Position numbers and translations under genes: made by a program. A model generated the notes under the pieces. It worked only from the letters and a program-made list of their open reading frames with translations, had not been told where the DNA came from and did no database searches. Shown one piece after another: positions 23,831-35,148 of a stretch of 64,000 nucleotides of DNA. Origin of the DNA: Erodium maritimum (lineage: Eukaryota > Streptophyta > Magnoliopsida > Geraniales > Geraniaceae); the NCBI GenBank assembly GCA_963921825.1, contig OY997589.1:50958546-51022545 (forward strand), read 5' to 3'. Each line of letters starts with the position of its first letter. The stretch's first letter is position 1.

Positions 23831-24660
23831 TCATGGGTATTAGATATCAGGACTGAATCTCACACATGCACTTATATATGGTGGCTGAAAGTAGGAGAGG
23901 TTTGGAAAGTACGAAGTGGACCTCAGAGTTGTGGCAACTGCTGTAGGATCCATGAGTCTTGCTTTGCCAAGTGGCCTTTTCTTAGTATTGTATAATGTAT
24001 ATTGCATACCTACTTTTAGTAGGAATATTATATCTGTATCCGTGTTTGACAAGGAAGGATATAATGTTAATATTGGAAATGGAGTTTTCAATGTTCTATG
24101 CAATGATATGTTTTATACAAGTACTGACTTGGTTGGAGGATTGTACATATTAGATATGGGTAACAATGCCTCAAGTTCTATATATTCCGTTAATACCAAG
24201 AGGTCTAAATCCAACGATTTAAACCTAACTCTGTTAAGGCACTGTCATCTAGGTCGCATAAACAAGAAGCACCTATCAGCAGTTCAGAAGTGCGGACTTT
24301 CAGGTTCATTCGAATTCCATTCGATCGATAGGTGCAAGGTTTGTTTGAATGGGCAAAATGACTAAAGTGCCCTTTTATCGATCGCGATGAAAGGGCGGGT
24401 GAATTGTTGGGGCTGATACACTCGAATGTGTGTAGACCAATAAGTTCACTTGCCAGGAGGGGTTTTAGCTACTTTATCACATTTACTGATGATTACAGTA
24501 AATATGGTTATGTCTATTCACTGAGACATAAGTCTGAAGCTTTTGATAAATTCAAAGAGTTTAAGACTAAAGTAGAAAACCAGCTCGACAAAGGTATTAA
24601 GGCACTTCGATTGGATTGAGGTGGAAAATACTTGACCACAGAGTTATTAGATCATATAAA
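23831..24660 (+). pseudogene. Protease and integrase N-half remnants of copia E
   Basis: Near 23831 the frame reads WVLDIRTESHTC, a decayed protease region (the catalytic DTG is lost). 23916-24365 is the pre-integrase region with the HHCC zinc finger, where LGRI replaces the usual LGHI and so removes one zinc-binding His. CKVC is kept. 24404-24619 holds the first integrase aspartate region (FTDDYSKYGY) and ends at a stop (TGA) where the arginine before GGKY is expected. Three frames are needed to read it. Confidence 0.75.
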
Positions 24661-24884
24661 AGAGAATGAGATCCTTTTGGAATGGACTCCTCCTGGGACA
24701 CTGTAGTTGAAAGGTGTAGCCAAACGGAGAAATCGGACATTGTTAGACAATGGTCCGTTCCAAGATTAGTTGGACTGATCTCCCAATCTCTTTCAGGGGT
24801 TTTGCTCTAGAGACGACCGCATTCATAGTGAATCGGGCTTCGACGAATGGTGTGGAAGGGACACCATTTTAAAAATGGTACGGG

Positions 24885-25154
24885 ATGATGCCCGCTTTGT
24901 CCTTCCTAAAGATTTGTGGTTGCGAGGCTTATGTGAAACATTTGGTTTCGACTAAGCTCGAACCAAGATCTGAGATATGCACCTTCGTGTGGTATCCCAA
25001 AGCAACAAGGGGATACTATTTCTACAATCCCAGTGAGAACATGGTGTTCGTCGCTTGGGGTGGGGTCTTTATGGAAAAGAAGTTTTGTTTCCAAAGACGT
25101 CATTGGGAGGACTGTGCATGTCGAAGAAATTCAGGATGGTACAGATCTGTCTAA
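24885..25154 (+). pseudogene. Integrase C-terminal remnant of copia E
   Basis: Residues such as FLKICGCEAYVKHL and the GYYFYNPSENMVFVA stretch are typical of the copia integrase C-terminal region. The catalytic glutamate region between this and the upstream frame is disrupted. Confidence 0.65.
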
Positions 25155-25242
25155 ACCAATTGACAACCCAGTAGAAAGGAGCCATAGATTGTCGTAGAGT
25201 AAGAACCAATTCCTGTTACAATTCCGGAAGGTCCAAGGCGAT

Positions 25243-26142
25243 TTGAAAGGATCAATCTTCCACCTCCAAGATATGGTATCCGGAGGTGACAATGAAGACA
25301 TGGTGGATCACGATGATCCAGCCAACTTTCAAGAATTCGTGGATGGGCCCGACTCCGAGTTATGGCTGGGAGCCATGAGGGAGGAAATGCAATCCATGTC
25401 GGACAACCGAGTATGGGAACCGGTTGATCCCATCAATGGTGTGAAGACCATCGGATGCAAATGGATCTTCAAGGTGAAGATGGACATGGATGGCAACCCT
25501 CTGACCTACAAAGCTCAACTGGTGGCGAAAGGTTATAGGCATGGATTGACTATGAGGAAACCTTCTCCCTAGTGGCTATGGTCAAAATCGATCCAAATTC
25601 TTCTTGACATAACTGCGTATTATAATTACGAGATATGGCAAGTGGATGTCAAAACCGCTTTCCTAAATGGAAATTTGACTGAGTACGTTTGTATGTCTCG
25701 GCCCAAAGGTTTTGACGATCCGAAGAATAAAGGAAAAATTTATAAGTTGTTGAAATCCATTTATGGATTGAAACGAACTTCTCGGAGTTGGATCTTTTGT
25801 TTTGATGAAGCTGTAATTGGATTTGGCTTAATCAAGAACGAGGATGAATCTTGCGTTTATAAGAAGGCTAGTGGGAGCAAGATTACCTTTCTGGTTCTCA
25901 TTGAAAACGACATCCCAACCTTGCACGAGACTAAAGCTTGGTTGAGGAAGTGTTTTTCAATAAAGGACTTAGGCGATGCTTCTTATATCTTAAGGATTAA
26001 GATATGTAGAGATCGCACCAAGAGGGTCTTGGATTTAAGTCAGGGAACCTATGTGAACAAGGCATTGAGTAGGTTCTTAATGCTCGATTCAAAGAAAGGA
26101 CTCTTACCCACTAGTCATGACATTCATCTCAGCAAGACTTAG
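25243..26142 (+). pseudogene. Reverse transcriptase remnants of copia E, active site deleted
   Basis: 25243-25572 encodes the start of the copia RT (GCKWIFKVKMDMDG, then YKAQLVAKGY), ending by frameshift. 25642-26142 continues with MDVKTAFLNGNL and IYGLKRTSRSW. Where copia RTs have the Y-V-D-D catalytic loop, this reads FLVLIENDIPTL near 25890-25920: the loop has been deleted in frame by about seven codons. No active enzyme could be made. Confidence 0.85.
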
Positions 26143-26435
26143 TGTCCTAAGACACCTGATGAGCTGAAAAGGATGATGAGAATCCTATGCGCCTGGGGGT
26201 AGGATCGATCATATATGCCATGACATGTATGAGACCAGACGTCTCGTAAGCCTTATGTTGTACCAGTAGACATCATTCTAACCCGGGGGAAAGATGATGT
26301 TGAACTAGTCGTCGAAGGATGAGTAGACGCTAGTTTTCCAAGACAAATCCAGATGACTTTAGAAGTCAATCAGGATATGTGTTTACGCTGAATGGTAGAG
26401 CTTTAGCTGGGAGAGCGTAAAGCAAGATATCATTG

Positions 26436-26660
26436 CCGAATCTACGATAGAGGCCAAGTACATGGATGCTGCAGAGGCAGCTAAGGAGGCTATGTTGATT
26501 TGGAAATTCATGGCAGGGCTGGGTGTAATTAAAAACCCATCCAGCCTGGTGAATCCATCTTGCGACAACACAAGGGCCATTGCGCAAGCTAAAAGCCTAG
26601 ATCGTATAACAAATCCAAACATGTACTGCGGCGTATCCACCTCATCAGATAAATACTGAA
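26436..26660 (+). pseudogene. RNase H remnant of copia E
   Basis: Contains STIEAKYMDAAEAAKEA, a conserved RNase H stretch of copia elements, and a decayed CDN/AIAQAK region. A stop follows at about 26659. The final TDGLTKAV-type tail is visible downstream in another frame near 26700. Confidence 0.75.
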
Positions 26661-26810
26661 CTGAGGTGAAGTAAAGATAACCGATATTGCAACAGATGAT
26701 AACATAGCCAACCCTTTGACTAAGGCAGTGTCACTGTCTGAACATGTTAGACATGTAAAGTCGATGGGGACATATTGGAGTTTAGATTGGAACTAGGGCA
26801 AGTGGGAGAT

Positions 26811-28498
26811 TGTTAGTCTTAGTGCCCGTAGTTCAATCCTAAATGTCCAAATGTACATATCATCGTTAGCAATAAAATTAAAGCGGCTTTATATTACTTA
26901 TGTGTTGGAGTAATATATCGACGTGTGCTCTGATCTATGCCCACCATGCGAATAGAACCATAGATCGAGATAGATCACACTCGATGGGTCCCTAGTCAAC
27001 AAAGCTTTACTAGAAGCGACTAGTATGAAAGATGGCTCTTTATGGCTTACGTTCTGTTAGTCATTGGAATGGGATTCCGGAGTCTGATCATAGATATCAT
27101 GTGGGACATGATATTGGACGACCCGCCCTGAATATGTGCCATAGATTAAGTCATGAACATATTCAGTGTTGTAGCTTGTCATGTATCCTTAGACCAAGGA
27201 GTCTTTGTGATCGCTATGTAGTCAACAACTGAGTTTGACCTGAGCCTAACGTTGTCCGTAACAGGGCTTCCATAACGGCCAGGATTGGCTTGGGGACGGG
27301 CTACATGAGTGACAAGAAAGACGGCTAAGGGATTTATCCCTCATACTAAGGTATGGGAAAGATATCGGTTCTCGGCCGCTTGATCGAGAGTGACTGGAAG
27401 AATAGCATGGCCATGCACATGATACTGGGTATCATATCTTCAGTCATCTCACATATCAAGGAACCGTGATTGAGAATAATAAGGATGACGGCTCTATGCC
27501 TTATCTCAATTAGGATATCGGAGATAAAAGGATAATGACAGGGACGACGGAAAGGTTAGAATCGACAGGGTCGATTCGTTATGCAGTGTCAGGCAATACT
27601 AAAGTCTCGTTAGTTGCCACTTAAATAGGATCAAGTAAAATGGGATTTTACGTTGATCTATTGACATGCATAAACCTAAGGGTCACACCGGAGGATGAAA
27701 CTCATTGACACATTTATGGAGAATGGCCAAAAGGGAGTTGTCTCGGGACATGACCAAAACTGGGTTTTGGGTCATGTGCCCGTACGTGAATAGGACTTTA
27801 CGGATCGAGACAAGGCTTGGAGTCTTGGGATTGATCGCGTCGGATAATGTTGGACATTTCCGGTATGGAAGGCTTGGAGGCGATGAGCGAATCACGGGAC
27901 CTCGTTAGAAATGGCCACGTGCCATGTTCCAAGAGGCCCATGAAAGGCCCATGCAACCAATGCCCATGGAACTAATTAATCAAGTCTTGATTAATTAGTA
28001 CTAAGTAAGCAAGACAAGGATTAAGGTGTTGGTGATTCACCACCTAACCCAATCTTGTCTTGCCATACTTTGTCCTATTTACACCTTACTTGACACCATA
28101 CTTGTCCCATGCCTTTAGTTGGACAAGTATGGGTTTTGTTATGTTTAAGTCATCTTTTTTCAACATAACAAACACAAGACAAGAATAGGAAACACATTTT
28201 CTCTCCCTCTTCCATGGCCATTTCGGGTTTGGCTAGTTTCCACCTCCATGTTTGTGTTCTTGAGTCTTCAAAGAGAAGAACTACGTGGCTTTGATTCCCA
28301 TGTGGATACGTAGGCGTCTTGGAGACTCAAGCCAATCATTCGTTAACCGGTGTTCTTGTTTTGGTAAGAACTATTGCTGAATTTTTCTCTTGTGAATCCA
28401 TTCTTTGTTAGTTGTTTCATGGTTTTAATCGTCTCTTGGTTTTCATTGATTTTCCGCTGCGAGTTGGTTCATCTCCAACCCTACCTCGAGACCCAACA
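26811..28498 (+). repeat. 3' LTR of copia element E
   Basis: Starts TGTTAGTCTTAG directly after the polypurine tract GCAAGTGGGAGAT (26798-26810) and ends GACCCAACA. Same length as the 5' LTR. It contains the same small frames, for example 27032-27232. Confidence 0.92.
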
Positions 28499-28503
28499 TT
28501 TAT

Positions 28504-29345
28504 ATCGTACCAGAACACGAAACCTCGGTCCCGACATCTTCCCGTCACGTAGAATCGGGGTAACATCCCAGACCCGAAATCCCTCAGTCGCACGTCTTCC
28601 TGTCACGTAGAATCAGGGCCACGCGCATACTGGACCGGCACATACCTCGGTCGTACGCCTTCCCGTCACGAGGGTTATCAATCACGCCATCCTTGGCCTC
28701 GATACACTACACCGGAACTATCCCTCGGTGTAAGTACCACTCTGGTTACGCCTTTTCTTGGAACACACATCAAGAGTATAAAACGCATCACAAAAACATA
28801 GTTCGACCCCGGTATACCAACCAAGCCAAACTCACCATAACACACAAACCGGTCTATAACTCACCCGGTCATATCACAATCAAGGGTCCACATTACATCA
28901 CATACGGTACACTTGCCCACACACAGTCACAACATGCAACACCGAATCAATCTCATTATGATTCTCAATCAGCGGTTATAACACACATCATGCATCTCAA
29001 TCAGCACACAGTCCTAAGGCTCGACATGGCCATTCTACCAGCACGGCAATTTCCCAAAATATTGAAAGCGGCTAACACTAGTGAATCACATCCTACACGT
29101 TACTAAGACAAGTCCGGTTATTATATAATATTAAACGATCATTCCAGTTTTATTATTTACCTAACATGCATACTAGTAACTTTCTGTAATTAAAGCGGTA
29201 TTCGCTACTTTCCCTACCTCAAGGCGTTCTTCTCGGGCGAATTCCAAGTCTGGGTTTAACAGGTAAAAAGTCCAATCAGTCCCGGTAGTCCAAAAGTCCT
29301 CTGATTTGTCCAAAAAGTCCTTTAAATTAATTAGTTAATTTAAAC
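28504..29345 (-). repeat. Minus-strand LTR segment B2, second part
   Basis: Resumes the LTR interrupted at 20041, as shown by collinearity with 17044-17290 and with the solo LTR. It ends near 29345, where it abuts plus-strand internal sequence. The joint falls on the short sequence GCGCTC, which also occurs at the 30092 joint. Confidence 0.75.
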
Positions 29346-30680
29346 CACGCGCTCGTTTTAAATTTCGAGGACGAAATTCTTTTAAGGGGGGTAGACTGTA
29401 AAGACCGCCCCGGTTTAAAAGATTATTTATTTTTAAATCGTCGTTGGAAACGTCGTGGTTGGAAAACGGGGTAGAAAATTGGAACAACTTGTAAATTGGT
29501 TCGATTGGTAGTTTGTGAGCGAATATCGACGGTAAGCGTGATATCACTAGTGGGGTCACCTTCGATGATGGACCCGACTGTGTGTTACCTCTTGTGGAAT
29601 GTCGTCATAGTAACGACAGCTGTGTTGAGTGTTTCGAGGTGCGCACACCTTCCGACGAGATGTTGATAAGATGTACTGTCACTCCGGAACGTGCAGTAAG
29701 TGCGAGATCCGACGTTAAGTCGTTATGATTTCGTGTTAGTTCCTTGTTTTATCGTGAGTGGTTGGACGTGGACTTACCTGATGGTATGTTGTGCGCGAGA
29801 CTTAAATAAGTAAAGTGAGTAGTTGAGGGAAAAAAAAGAGAAAAGAAAAAAGTGTTTGTGTGTGGGTTTCCGTTTTAAGTGCGATGTGAGAATTGTTCCG
29901 GTGTGATACCTATCCGACGGACGGTTCCAGTGTAGGATATCTCAACCAAGCTACGTGTGTCGGTGCGACGTCTCTACCGACGGAGGATTCCGGTATCGAC
30001 TAACTGGTTTAGGTGTTTCCGTGTGCATGAAGGGTAATGGACTGGGAGTTTTAAGCGAACGTTCCCTAAGATCGGGTCAAGTGGAGCGCGCTCAGGCCCA
30101 AGCCCATTTCGACTTACCCAACCCTAGACGCGACTGTTCCTCTCCCTCTTTCAGAGCACGCTTCCCGAGACGCCTCCCTTCTCTCTCTCTCGCGCTCGCC
30201 TCTCTCCCTCTCTCACCTTCGATACCTCGTCGCTGGCAACGCATCACTCCCGGTCACGAAGCGAGACAAGCCGTCACAAGACGACTCTGAGCCACCGTCG
30301 TCGAGCCCACGTCCGGAATCGAGCCTCGCCGTCGAGCGAATAACGCGAACCAGATCTGGTTCGCCATCGTCGCCGACGACCTCGAGCTAGTTCTTCCCTT
30401 CCGGCTCATTTCACGCCGCTCCAAAGCCGAGGGAACAGAACCAGGTAAAAGACGTTGTCGGCCGTTCTTTTCCCGACCTTCTCTTCCCTTCTCTAGTAGG
30501 TCTAGAGACGTGCAACTATTTTTGATCTAAACCTTGTGTATCGGTTTTAATGAGCTGTTAACTCTTCCGTTTTGATTTATTATTATATTTAAGTTTTACC
30601 TATTTTACTTTGTCCTTTTATTATTTACTGTTTTTAAGTTCGCGTCTCGGATCCGGTCAAACCGGATTTGGGGCGTGACA
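29346..30680 (+). repeat. Scrambled plus-strand end of composite B
   Basis: 29346-29396 is the polypurine tract region and 29397-29495 the first 100 bp of an LTR. 29496-30092 is then 3' internal sequence, which should precede the polypurine tract but follows it here. 30093-30680 is an LTR with its middle deleted, keeping the CT-rich leader and the last 190 bp, ending GGGGCGTGACA. The last 190 bp are the exact inverse of 16321-16510. Confidence 0.65.
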
Positions 30681-31230
30681 TCACTGGTTGGGCCATCTTC
30701 GATGGTCGATCTTGATTGGGTGTTACCTCTTGAGGAGTGTCGTCATAGTAAGGTCTGACGAGTTGGAATCTCGAGGTGCGCACGCTTTCCGACTAGATGG
30801 TGATAAGATGTATTGTCGCTCCGGACCGTACAACAGTGTGTGATCCTACGTCAGGATGATTGTGATTGCGTGTTAGTTCCTTGTTGTAGCGTGCTTGGTT
30901 GGTCGTGACGTAACCGTGGTTGGAGTCTGGCGTGGATTGTCCGAGTGACGGTCGTGGTCCCACGTACGCGCGGTTCCCCGTGTGTTGTTCCGGTATGATA
31001 TCTATACCGACAGACGATTCTGGTATAGGATATCTCGACCAGGGTTGCGTGTGCCGGCACGACGTCTCTACCGATGGAGGATTCCGGTATCGAATATCTG
31101 GTCTTTGTGTTTCCGCAAGTATGGGTGTTGATAGACATAGAGTTTCGGTTCGTACATTCTTTGAGGCGGGATTAAGTGGAGTACGTTCGTTTTAAATTTC
31201 GAGGACGAAATTCTTTTAAGGGGGGTAGAC
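30681..31230 (+). other. 3' internal end and polypurine tract of element A
   Basis: Continues element A after the nested insertion. It contains a hairpin-motif relative (TTTCCGACTAGATGGTGATAAG near 30787) and ends in the polypurine tract AAGGGGGGTAGAC (31218-31230). No coding frame. Confidence 0.8.
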
Positions 31231-34200
31231 TGTAAAGACCGCTCCGGTTAAGTCTATTAATTTTTAATTTTATCAATTTGGACCGTCGTTGGTTGGAGAA
31301 AGAATCGAATTTCGGGCCAAATTCAAAAGATTAAGAAAAACAAAAAAAATGAGGAAACGGGCTGGACCAGGCCCGATCAGCAGACCCGGCCCAAGCCAAG
31401 CCAACCCGATTCAGTCTTCTCTTCGCTTTGGGCCGTGAGGCCTAATTGCCCACCAGAGGCCCATTTGCAGCCAGGCCCGGGCTATTTAAGCCCATAGCTA
31501 GGGTTCTGAACCCATTCTCTTCCTTCCCTCACGCCGCCGCTCTCGCAACCCTCTCTCCCTCTCAACTCTGAGCTCCCTCCCTCTCTCTCTCAGACGCCAT
31601 CTCTCCCGATCTCTCTCTCACACCCTTCTTCTTCTCCAGCGCGTACTCCGCGCCCCCACCGTCGCTGTCTCCGTTGCTGGGCATTGCGGCCGTGTCAAAG
31701 CCATCTCGGTGCCGTGAGCCTCCAGCACTGTCGCGTGGCCTCTCGGAGATCCTCGCCGCGCTCATCCGGAGCCGAGACCCGCGCCGACACGCTCGCCAGA
31801 TCTGAGACGGGGACTCGCCAGTCTCGCCCAGATCTTAAGCGAGACGAATTCGCCGTACTCCGCCGCTCCCAAGGCTGCAACCACCGCTCAGTCGCCCCTT
31901 TTCTCCCTGGTGAGCTCTCTGCGTTCCCTTGAAGCCATGGTCGCCGACGTCTCCGCCGGTGGTCGGTCGGAATTCAAACCCGAGCCCTCCCTTCTTCCTT
32001 TTTGCATTTCCCGAGCACATTTTGGATCAGGACGAAATTAAAACAAAAATAAAAGAAAATAAAAGAAGAGAAAATAAAACTAAAAATAAAACAGAATTAA
32101 ATAAAAAAGGGTTTTTTTATTTGTTTGGACTGTTGAACTTTTCTGAAGAACGTGGGACGATGGAACCACCGGACTAATAAATCGGACTTAGGACGGGATT
32201 GAAAGCCCACATTTTGAGTACGAGATCAAAAGCGGGAACACAGAATTGGACACCTCGGGAACAGTGCCTCGGGACCCGTGCATTGGGACCCGTGCCTCGG
32301 GAACCGTGCACCAGGTTCCGTGCTTCGGGGCTCGGGTGCTCAACCCCGATTCGTCGTATAATCCCTAATTTGGCCCGTTCGAGTTTAAAAAACATCTTGT
32401 TGAATTTAAATTGGACTGTACGTAACTTTTAAATTGACATTGGAGCCGTTGTTAATTATAGCTTTCAGTGTTAATTTAGAGTCCGACTTCGATCGTGGAG
32501 AAGACCGGAGGTGGCGTTCCAGGACGTCAGTAGCTAGGAGACGTAGCTGTTTGTTCTTCTTGAGGTAGGGAACGTAGCGAATACCGGTTTAATTACAGAA
32601 AGTTACTAGTATGCATGTTAGGTAATAATAATAACCGGAAAGGTCTCAATTGGCATATAGGATGTGATTCACTAGAATAACCACTTTCAATTATTAAATA
32701 ACCAGACGAGTCTTAGTAACATGTAGGATGTGATGCACTAACTTTCAATACTTGGGAAATTGCCGTGCTGGTAGAATGGTCATGTCGAGCCTTAGGACTG
32801 TGTGTTGATTGAGATGCATGATGCGTGTTATAATCGCTTATTGAGAGTCATAATAAGATTGATTTGGTGTAGCATGTGGTGACTGCGTGTGGGCAAGTGT
32901 GCCGTGTTTGATGTAATGTGAACCCTTGATTGTGATATGATCGGGTGAGTGATAGACCGATTTGTGTGTTATGGTGAGTTGGCCGGTTAGTATACCGTGG
33001 TCAAGCCATGGCTCTGAGCTGCGTGTTATACCCTTGATGTGTGTTCCAAGAGGAGGTGTAGTCTGTGTGATGCCTACACTGAGGGATAGTTCCGGTGTAT
33101 GGTATTTAGGCCAAGGATGGCGTGATCATTACCCCGATGCTTCGTGGTCCGGGAAGGCGTACGACCGAGGTATGTGCCGGTCCGATATGCGTGAGGCCCT
33201 GATTCTACGTGACAGGAAGACGTCCGACTGAGGGATTTCCGGTCTGGGATGTTACCCAGAGTCTACGTGACGGGAAGATATCGGGACCGATGTTGTGTGT
33301 TCTGGTACGATATAAATGGGACGGGCTGTGATAGCCGGTGATTTTGGGAACAGTCGTACTAAATTATGTGTTTTTCTGTTGTTTGCTCTGTGCATTGTGG
33401 ATTGTGACTGTGATTGTGGTTGCCTGGGTTACTGAGAAAGGTGGTTTCCCTACCATCCGACCTTGAGTCGGTAAAACGATGTGTCCCGCGAAGAGGTGGT
33501 TTCCCTACCTTCCGACTAGCACTCGGTAAAACGCTGTGTCCGCGATGAGGTTGTTCCGCGAAGAGGCGTTTTCCCTGCCTTCTGTGTATCGGTAAAACGC
33601 TGTGTCAACGATGAGGTTGTTCCGCGAAGAGGCGATTTCCCTGCCTTCCGTGTATCGGTAAGACGCTATGTCCGCGATGAGGTTGACCGTCTATCCCGAC
33701 CGTGTGTTGGGGAAGTCGTGTGCGGCTACGCCGGGCCGAGCGGGTTGCTCCCGAGACCGTGCAATTGTTATGAGTTGTGTGTGACTGTGAATGATTTAGT
33801 TGGGATTGTTGGTTGATGAGTTTTACCATGTTTTATCGTGCGAGTTCGCATGTGTGGTCGGTTGTGAGATAACCGTGAGCGTTGCCCTTTGAGAATCGTT
33901 AGGTGATGAGTACCAAGAGCAGTAAGAGTGAGATAGGTGTATGTTTTCGGTTCAGTGTTGAGTTTGCCTCACGGATTGTGTCCGAGTGAAGGTCAGGCGT
34001 TGCCTTGGATTGTTTTCTTTTTGGTGGTTAGTTATGCCTTGCTAGTATGCCCTAATTGGACTGTTACTTGTGGCATTGAACTGTTGTTCATGACCTTAAC
34101 TAATTTTCCTACTGAGCGAAAGCTCACCCCTTTACTTTGTTGATTTTCAGGTTTTAAGCGGGGCTTGGACTAGCGGGATTCTCGGAGCTGGAAAGCTAGT

Positions 34201-34405
34201 GAGAGTCTTAGCTAGTGTTGTCTAGAGACGTACAGTTGTTACTGTTCTTAAACTGTTTTTTTTTTATCTTTGGTTGTTGACGAGCTTTACTATTTGGAGT
34301 TTTAAAACTGTTATCGAGACCCTTTTTATTATTAAACTGCTTTTAATAATTTATTGTTTTAATTCACGTCTCGAGTCCGGTCAAAACCAGATTTGGGGCG
34401 CGACA
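31231..34405 (+). repeat. 3' LTR of element A, complete
   Basis: Begins TGTAAAGACCGCTCC and ends GGGGCGCGACA, 3175 bp. It carries a TATA-like box at 31492-31500, a CT-rich leader, a candidate intron 32565-34150 and the tandem hairpin array at 33436-33690. Frames at 31562-32177, 32962-33231 and 33605-33829 are chance frames shared with the 5' LTR. Confidence 0.88.
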
Positions 34406-35148
34406 TCAATTAAGTAACAATTTCGCTGTTATTTAATTGTGTATTCATTTTAATTCAACAAAGCTTTATATATATGATTTATGATTTATTGTTTATTTGA
34501 TCCCTAAATTCAATCAGGTATGTCCCTCCAGTCTATCTCCATCGTTTGCGATGTTGGCCGCCAATTTGTTAGTGACTGTACTCCTCTCTGTGTGGGAATT
34601 TGACGGTCCTAATGAGGCAGGGTGCCCCTCAATCCCAGGCTATTTGTTTTGGGTAGTGGTTGGCCTCTCTCTATGTTTGGGCTGTATCGATAGGCCCAAG
34701 GGGTTGTTTCAAGTCGTCGATTCTATTTTCATTTTTCTTTTGTTTCAAGATGATCCCCTCTTTTTCTTTTGGGTCATATCTCCTCTTCTTTTTAATTTCT
34801 CTCAAATTTCAAAGATCTTTATAAATATTGCTTATCCAAATAAACTTTCCCCCCTCAAATGAAGTCCTTTCCTAAATGAGAATGATATAGTAATAGACCG
34901 ATTTGAGTTTATGGATCCTAAAACATACCATAATCACAAAGATCCCATTTATTTGCAAACTATTTATTTATTTCGAATTTTTTTACATAATATGAAAAAA
35001 AATTCATTTTTTTAGAGTTCCTCCTCTTCTGCTTTCTTAATTTTCGGGTAGTGCAGCGGGAATGTACGATGTTTGTATTATGGTCGGGAAAAACGATAAA
35101 ATTAACGAAAAATCATGTACGAAACGAGAAAAAAAAAACTCAATTAGT
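34406..35148. other. Repeat-derived sequence, LINE-tail-like
   Basis: 34520-34640 is clearly related to 39225-39340 (shared GATGTTGGCCGCC-type and TAATGAGGCAGGGTGC-type phrases). Both look like copies of one dispersed repeat, plausibly the 3' untranslated end of a non-LTR retrotransposon. The 121-codon frame at 34497-34862 is T-rich and has no domain. No target duplication was found. Confidence 0.35.

Larger units (their letters stand above)
20042..28498 (+). mobile_element. Ty1/copia element E, full length but coding-dead
   Basis: It has two 1688-bp LTRs (20042-21729 and 26811-28498), a primer site right after the first and a polypurine tract before the second. It is flanked by the 5-bp duplication TTTAT (20037-20041 and 28499-28503). 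Order integrase, reverse transcriptase, RNase H shows the copia superfamily. All coding domains are broken by stops, frameshifts and deletions, while the LTRs differ by only about six bases. It lies inside LTR B2 and is the youngest insertion in the nest. Confidence 0.92.
16321..30680. mobile_element. Composite gypsy insertion B with inverted LTR ends
   Basis: It is bounded by the 5-bp duplication TCACT. The left terminus is the complement of an LTR end (TATCACGCCCC, from TGTCACGCCCC with one change). The right terminus is the same LTR end in direct orientation (GGGGCGTGACA). A normal element would have an LTR start at one end. Inside, in order: minus LTR (16321-18690), plus 3' internal end and LTR start (18691-19286), minus primer site (19287-19298), minus LTR (19302-20041 and 28504-29345, split by the copia element), plus polypurine tract and LTR start (29346-29495), plus internal segment (29496-30092) and plus LTR end (30093-30680). 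Confidence 0.7.
10012..34405 (+). mobile_element. Ty3/gypsy element A (TR-GAG-like), split by nested insertion
   Basis: Parts in order: 5' LTR lacking its first about 135 bp (10012-13116), primer site (13120-13132), gag (14037-14933), shrunken pol (15187-16320), then a 14.4 kb foreign insertion (16321-30680). The element resumes at 30681 with its 3' internal end, polypurine tract (31218-31230) and full 3' LTR (31231-34405). Continuity across the insertion is shown by the 5-bp duplication TCACT (16316-16320 and 30681-30685) and by a homologous uninterrupted copy at 29496-29640. Chromodomain-clade (Tekay-like) membership is inferred from relatedness to element C. No intact pol exists, so it would need help in trans. 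Confidence 0.85.
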
